The notes beneath the pieces were generated by a model, which had not been told where the DNA came from, did no database searches, and worked only from the letters and a program-made list of their open reading frames with translations. 6,527 nt of DNA. Source: Candidatus Nanohaloarchaea archaeon. Its GTDB lineage: Archaea > EX4484-52 > GLR71. The stretch spans positions 1-6,527 of the forward strand of contig DAOVVY010000047.1 in assembly GCA_030636885.1 (NCBI GenBank), given 5' to 3'. Numbering within the stretch: the first letter of the stretch is position 1; each line of letters starts with the position of its first letter. The translations under genes were made by a program, and so were the position numbers. Positions 4,709 to 6,527 of the stretch are shown one piece after another.

Positions 4709-5971
4709 TTATAAGCTTCCTTTCAACTGCTCAGCTGAAAGTATCCGGTTTATAGCAACAATATATGCCGCAGTCCTATAATCAGTATTGAATCGTTCAA
4801 CATGCCCGTAAACATCCTTAAATGCACTGATCATGACATTCTCAAGCTTAAACAAGACTTCATCCTCAATCCAATAAAAACCATTCCGGTTCTGGACCCA
4901 TTCAAAATAACTCACTGTCACACCCCCCGCATTTGCAAGTATGTCAGGTATGACAGTCTTACCATCCTCATGAAGTATCTTATCTGCCTCAAAACTGACA
5001 GGACCATTTGCCATCTCAAGAATAATTTTTGCTTTAACATTACCAGCATTATGTTTTGTAATTTGATTCTCAAGAGCTGAAACTATAACGACATCAACAT
5101 CAACATCTAACAGTTCTTCATTTGTTATCTTTTCAGCACCAGAAAAACCGACAACCGTACCTTTAGATTCCTTCAGTGCAATCAGATTCTTAATATCGAG
5201 ACCATCTTTATTATAGATACCCCCCCGAGAATCACTGACTGCCACAATTTTGTATCCCCACTCTGAGAGTATACGCGAAATATGAAACCCTACATTACCG
5301 AAACCTTGAACTGCAATAGACGGATTGTCTGGAATGATATCTGTGTTATCTCTCATATATTTTAATATGTATGCACCACCCATAGACGTAGAATACTCAC
5401 GGCCAAGACTACCACCTAAATCAATCGGTTTCCCAGTTATGACCCCTGGTGCATGATGTCCTTCTATCTTCTCATATTCATCAAGCATCCATGCCATAAT
5501 CTGAGGATTTGTATAGACATCTGGTGCAGGTATATCTATTCTGGGTCCGATGAACTTATGTATCGCCCTTATATAGCTGCGAGATATCCGTTCAATCTCA
5601 TTCTGAGAATGATCCTTAGGATTGAAAGTGATGCCACCTTTTGCGCCACCGTAAGGGATATCGACGACAGCGCACTTGAGCGCCATCCAGAATGACAATG
5701 CTTTGATCTCATCAAGACACACTGCCGGGTGGAATCTTATGCCTCCTTTTGCAGGACCTCGCGCATCATTATACTGCACCCTGTAACCTTCAAAATATTT
5801 TATCTTACCATCATCCATCTTGACCGGAAATGTAACATGGAGAATCCTTTTCGGTTTTCTCAGGACTTCAAGGCTTTCGACAGGTATGTTTGCAACTTCT
5901 CCTGCCTTCTCCATATCTTCCATAGCATTATCGAAAAGATTTCCGTTCCCAGTCTCAGATACATCTACCAT
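4709..5971 (-). CDS. gdhA: Glutamate dehydrogenase (NAD(P)-dependent, hexameric type)
   Basis: GdhA interconverts glutamate and 2-oxoglutarate plus ammonium. The 420-residue product has the normal length for archaeal hexameric enzymes. The substrate domain contains GPAKGGIRFHP (72-82; K75), ALKCAV with K99, PYGGAKGG with the catalytic K111 (107-113), and PAPDVYT with D151. The dinucleotide domain has GFGNVG (223-228), then VAVSDSRGG (243-251) at the end of the second strand, and later ANAGGVTVSYFEW (346-358). The SDS sequence after that strand does not by eye settle NAD versus NADP preference. I chose the ATG at 5971 rather than the in-frame TTG at 5980, because GGGTTGAT sits just ahead of the ATG and the TATA box predicts a start near 5987. 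A ferredoxin and a DUF1858 gene follow on the same strand. The role is amino-acid fermentation or ammonium assimilation; fermentation fits better with a ferredoxin-linked hydrogenase nearby. Confidence 0.97.
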   Translation of the reverse strand: MVDVSETGNGNLFDNAMEDMEKAGEVANIPVESLEVLRKPKRILHVTFPVKMDDGKIKYFEGYRVQYNDARGPAKGGIRFHPAVCLDEIKALSFWMALKCAVVDIPYGGAKGGITFNPKDHSQNEIERISRSYIRAIHKFIGPRIDIPAPDVYTNPQIMAWMLDEYEKIEGHHAPGVITGKPIDLGGSLGREYSTSMGGAYILKYMRDNTDIIPDNPSIAVQGFGNVGFHISRILSEWGYKIVAVSDSRGGIYNKDGLDIKNLIALKESKGTVVGFSGAEKITNEELLDVDVDVVIVSALENQITKHNAGNVKAKIILEMANGPVSFEADKILHEDGKTVIPDILANAGGVTVSYFEWVQNRNGFYWIEDEVLFKLENVMISAFKDVYGHVERFNTDYRTAAYIVAINRILSAEQLKGSL

Positions 5972-5975
5972 AAGA

Positions 5976-5983
5976 ATCAACCC
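5976..5983 (-). promoter_or_regulatory. gdhA: Weak ribosome-binding site (GGGTTGAT) for gdhA
   Basis: GGGTTGAT on the minus strand lies 4 bases before the ATG at 5971. It overlaps the alternative TTG at 5980 and so argues for the ATG as the true start. Confidence 0.4.
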
Positions 5984-6006
5984 ACATCATTATTTGTTCA
6001 TGAGAT

Positions 6007-6014
6007 TTTTTATA
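6007..6014 (-). promoter_or_regulatory. gdhA: TATA box of the gdhA promoter
   Basis: Read on the minus strand, TATAAAAA is the best TATA match in the 62-base gap between the MFS gene and gdhA. It predicts transcription from about 5987, giving a leader of about 16 bases that contains the ribosome site. A 10-bp palindrome abuts it at the BRE position. Confidence 0.6.
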
Positions 6015-6023
6015 TCTTAAGAT
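6014..6023. promoter_or_regulatory. Palindrome ATCTTAAGAT at the gdhA promoter, possible operator
   Basis: ATCTTAAGAT is a perfect 10-bp palindrome at the upstream edge of the gdhA TATA box, where the BRE should be. A third half-site, ATCTT, follows at 6029-6033 after a 5-base gap, so the interval 6019-6033 is itself a 5-bp-stem inverted repeat. A regulator bound here would compete with TFB/TBP. The regulator is unknown, and chance is not excluded in such AT-rich DNA. Confidence 0.3.
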
Positions 6024-6033
6024 TGTTCATCTT

Positions 6034-6527
6034 TTAGTTACCGTCATCAATTCGCAGATAAAAATACATTTCAAGGATTACAAGTATAATGCCGCAGATA
6101 AAAGCCACCTTAAACCCAAGATACTGCAATATGAGACCACCTATAGGAAGTCCGATAATCATCCCAAGACTCCGAAGCATACTTTGTACAGACCCTGTTG
6201 TAGCTCTAATGTCTGAGGAGATATGATTCTGTGTATATGTCATAATTATAGGTGAAAATATACCACCTACACTCCCAAAAACAAAAAACATACCAACTGC
6301 AATAATTAAAGAGCCCGTAAAATAAAAAGACAAATATAATAATATAGAGAGCACCATACTAAATATAAGTACATTTTTCTCTGTTTTCAATGCTTTCAAG
6401 AATCGTCCACTGAACTGCGGTGTAAATATAGCAAAAAATGCAATAACCATCATTATAGGTCCAAACATATGTGCAGGCATACCAAGTGACAGAAGAAACG
6501 GTTGTATTGCATAACCACCAATACCAA
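6034..6527 (-). CDS. MFS transporter, C-terminal part (5' end beyond window)
   Basis: The frame stays open from the right edge to the TAA at 6034, giving about 163 residues of the C-terminal half of a major facilitator superfamily permease; the start codon is outside the window. Visible are a loop-helix entry (GYAIQPFLLSLGM), a helix at MMVIAFFAIFTP, a cytoplasmic basic loop (RFLKALKTEKN), then hydrophobic segments LIFSMVLSILLYLSFYF, LIIAVGMFFVFGSVGGIF, MIIGLPIGGLILQYLGF and VAFICGIILVILEMYFYL. The segment SSDIRATTGSVQSMLRSLG between the helices is typical of MFS drug or solute exporters (an RAT...S...M pattern before the fifth helix of the half). The substrate cannot be told from this half. 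It precedes gdhA on the same strand with a 62-base gap that carries a separate gdhA promoter, so it is probably not in the gdhA operon. Confidence 0.85.
   Translation of the reverse strand, partial: GIGGYAIQPFLLSLGMPAHMFGPIMMVIAFFAIFTPQFSGRFLKALKTEKNVLIFSMVLSILLYLSFYFTGSLIIAVGMFFVFGSVGGIFSPIIMTYTQNHISSDIRATTGSVQSMLRSLGMIIGLPIGGLILQYLGFKVAFICGIILVILEMYFYLRIDDGN

Noticed and set aside
5972..5980. TTG start for gdhA three codons upstream of the chosen ATG
   Set aside because: The TTG overlaps the GGGTTGAT element that fits the ATG at 5971 and would leave a leader of only about 7 bases.
5729..6037. Plus-strand open frames opposite the gdhA 5' end
   Set aside because: They are shadows of the conserved gdhA frame, lack ribosome sites and cross the gdhA promoter.

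Overview
The window looks like chromosomal DNA from an anaerobic archaeon. It is AT-rich and gene-dense. Start codons sit about 25 bp downstream of TATA-like boxes, several transcripts appear leaderless or nearly so, and Shine-Dalgarno sites are of the GGTGA/GGAGG type. The proteins (a membrane-bound Ech/Mbh-like [NiFe] hydrogenase module, HypA, a Pyrococcus-type single-cluster ferredoxin and an archaeal-sized glutamate dehydrogenase) fit a fermentative archaeon that disposes of electrons as H2. A small coiled-coil protein with a PLFVSINK segment resembles, from memory only, uncharacterised proteins of DPANN archaea. I do not assign a lineage with confidence.

Layout. Positions 5-2912 (+) form a tight operon: an HD-domain phosphohydrolase, overlapping by ATGA the catalytic large subunit of a group 4 hydrogenase, then the NuoH-like membrane subunit and the two-cluster ferredoxin subunit. 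The order large-H-I matches the mbhL-M-N end of archaeal Mbh operons. The small (NuoB-like), NuoC-like and antiporter-like subunits are not in the window; if linked, they lie to the left. A HycI-type maturation protease (minus) converges on this operon. It is divergently transcribed from hypA (plus) across a 35-bp intergenic region with two facing TATA-like boxes. A small coiled-coil gene with its own promoter follows hypA.

The right half is on the minus strand. An MFS transporter enters from the right edge, followed by gdhA with its own TATA box next to a 10-bp palindrome, then a monocluster ferredoxin and a small DUF1858 redox protein. The last three probably form one operon.

How the genes may work together (inference): glutamate oxidation by GdhA feeds amino-acid fermentation. 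The oxidoreductases that follow reduce ferredoxin, and the small ferredoxin is a good candidate to carry those electrons to the hydrogenase, which evolves H2 and conserves energy across the membrane. HypA delivers nickel, and HycI then removes the 22-residue C-terminal tail of the large subunit. The HD protein and the DUF1858 protein have no obvious step in this scheme and are the most interesting context signals. No stretch longer than about 65 bases lacks a gene. I see no tRNA, rRNA, CRISPR array, transposon or long repeat.
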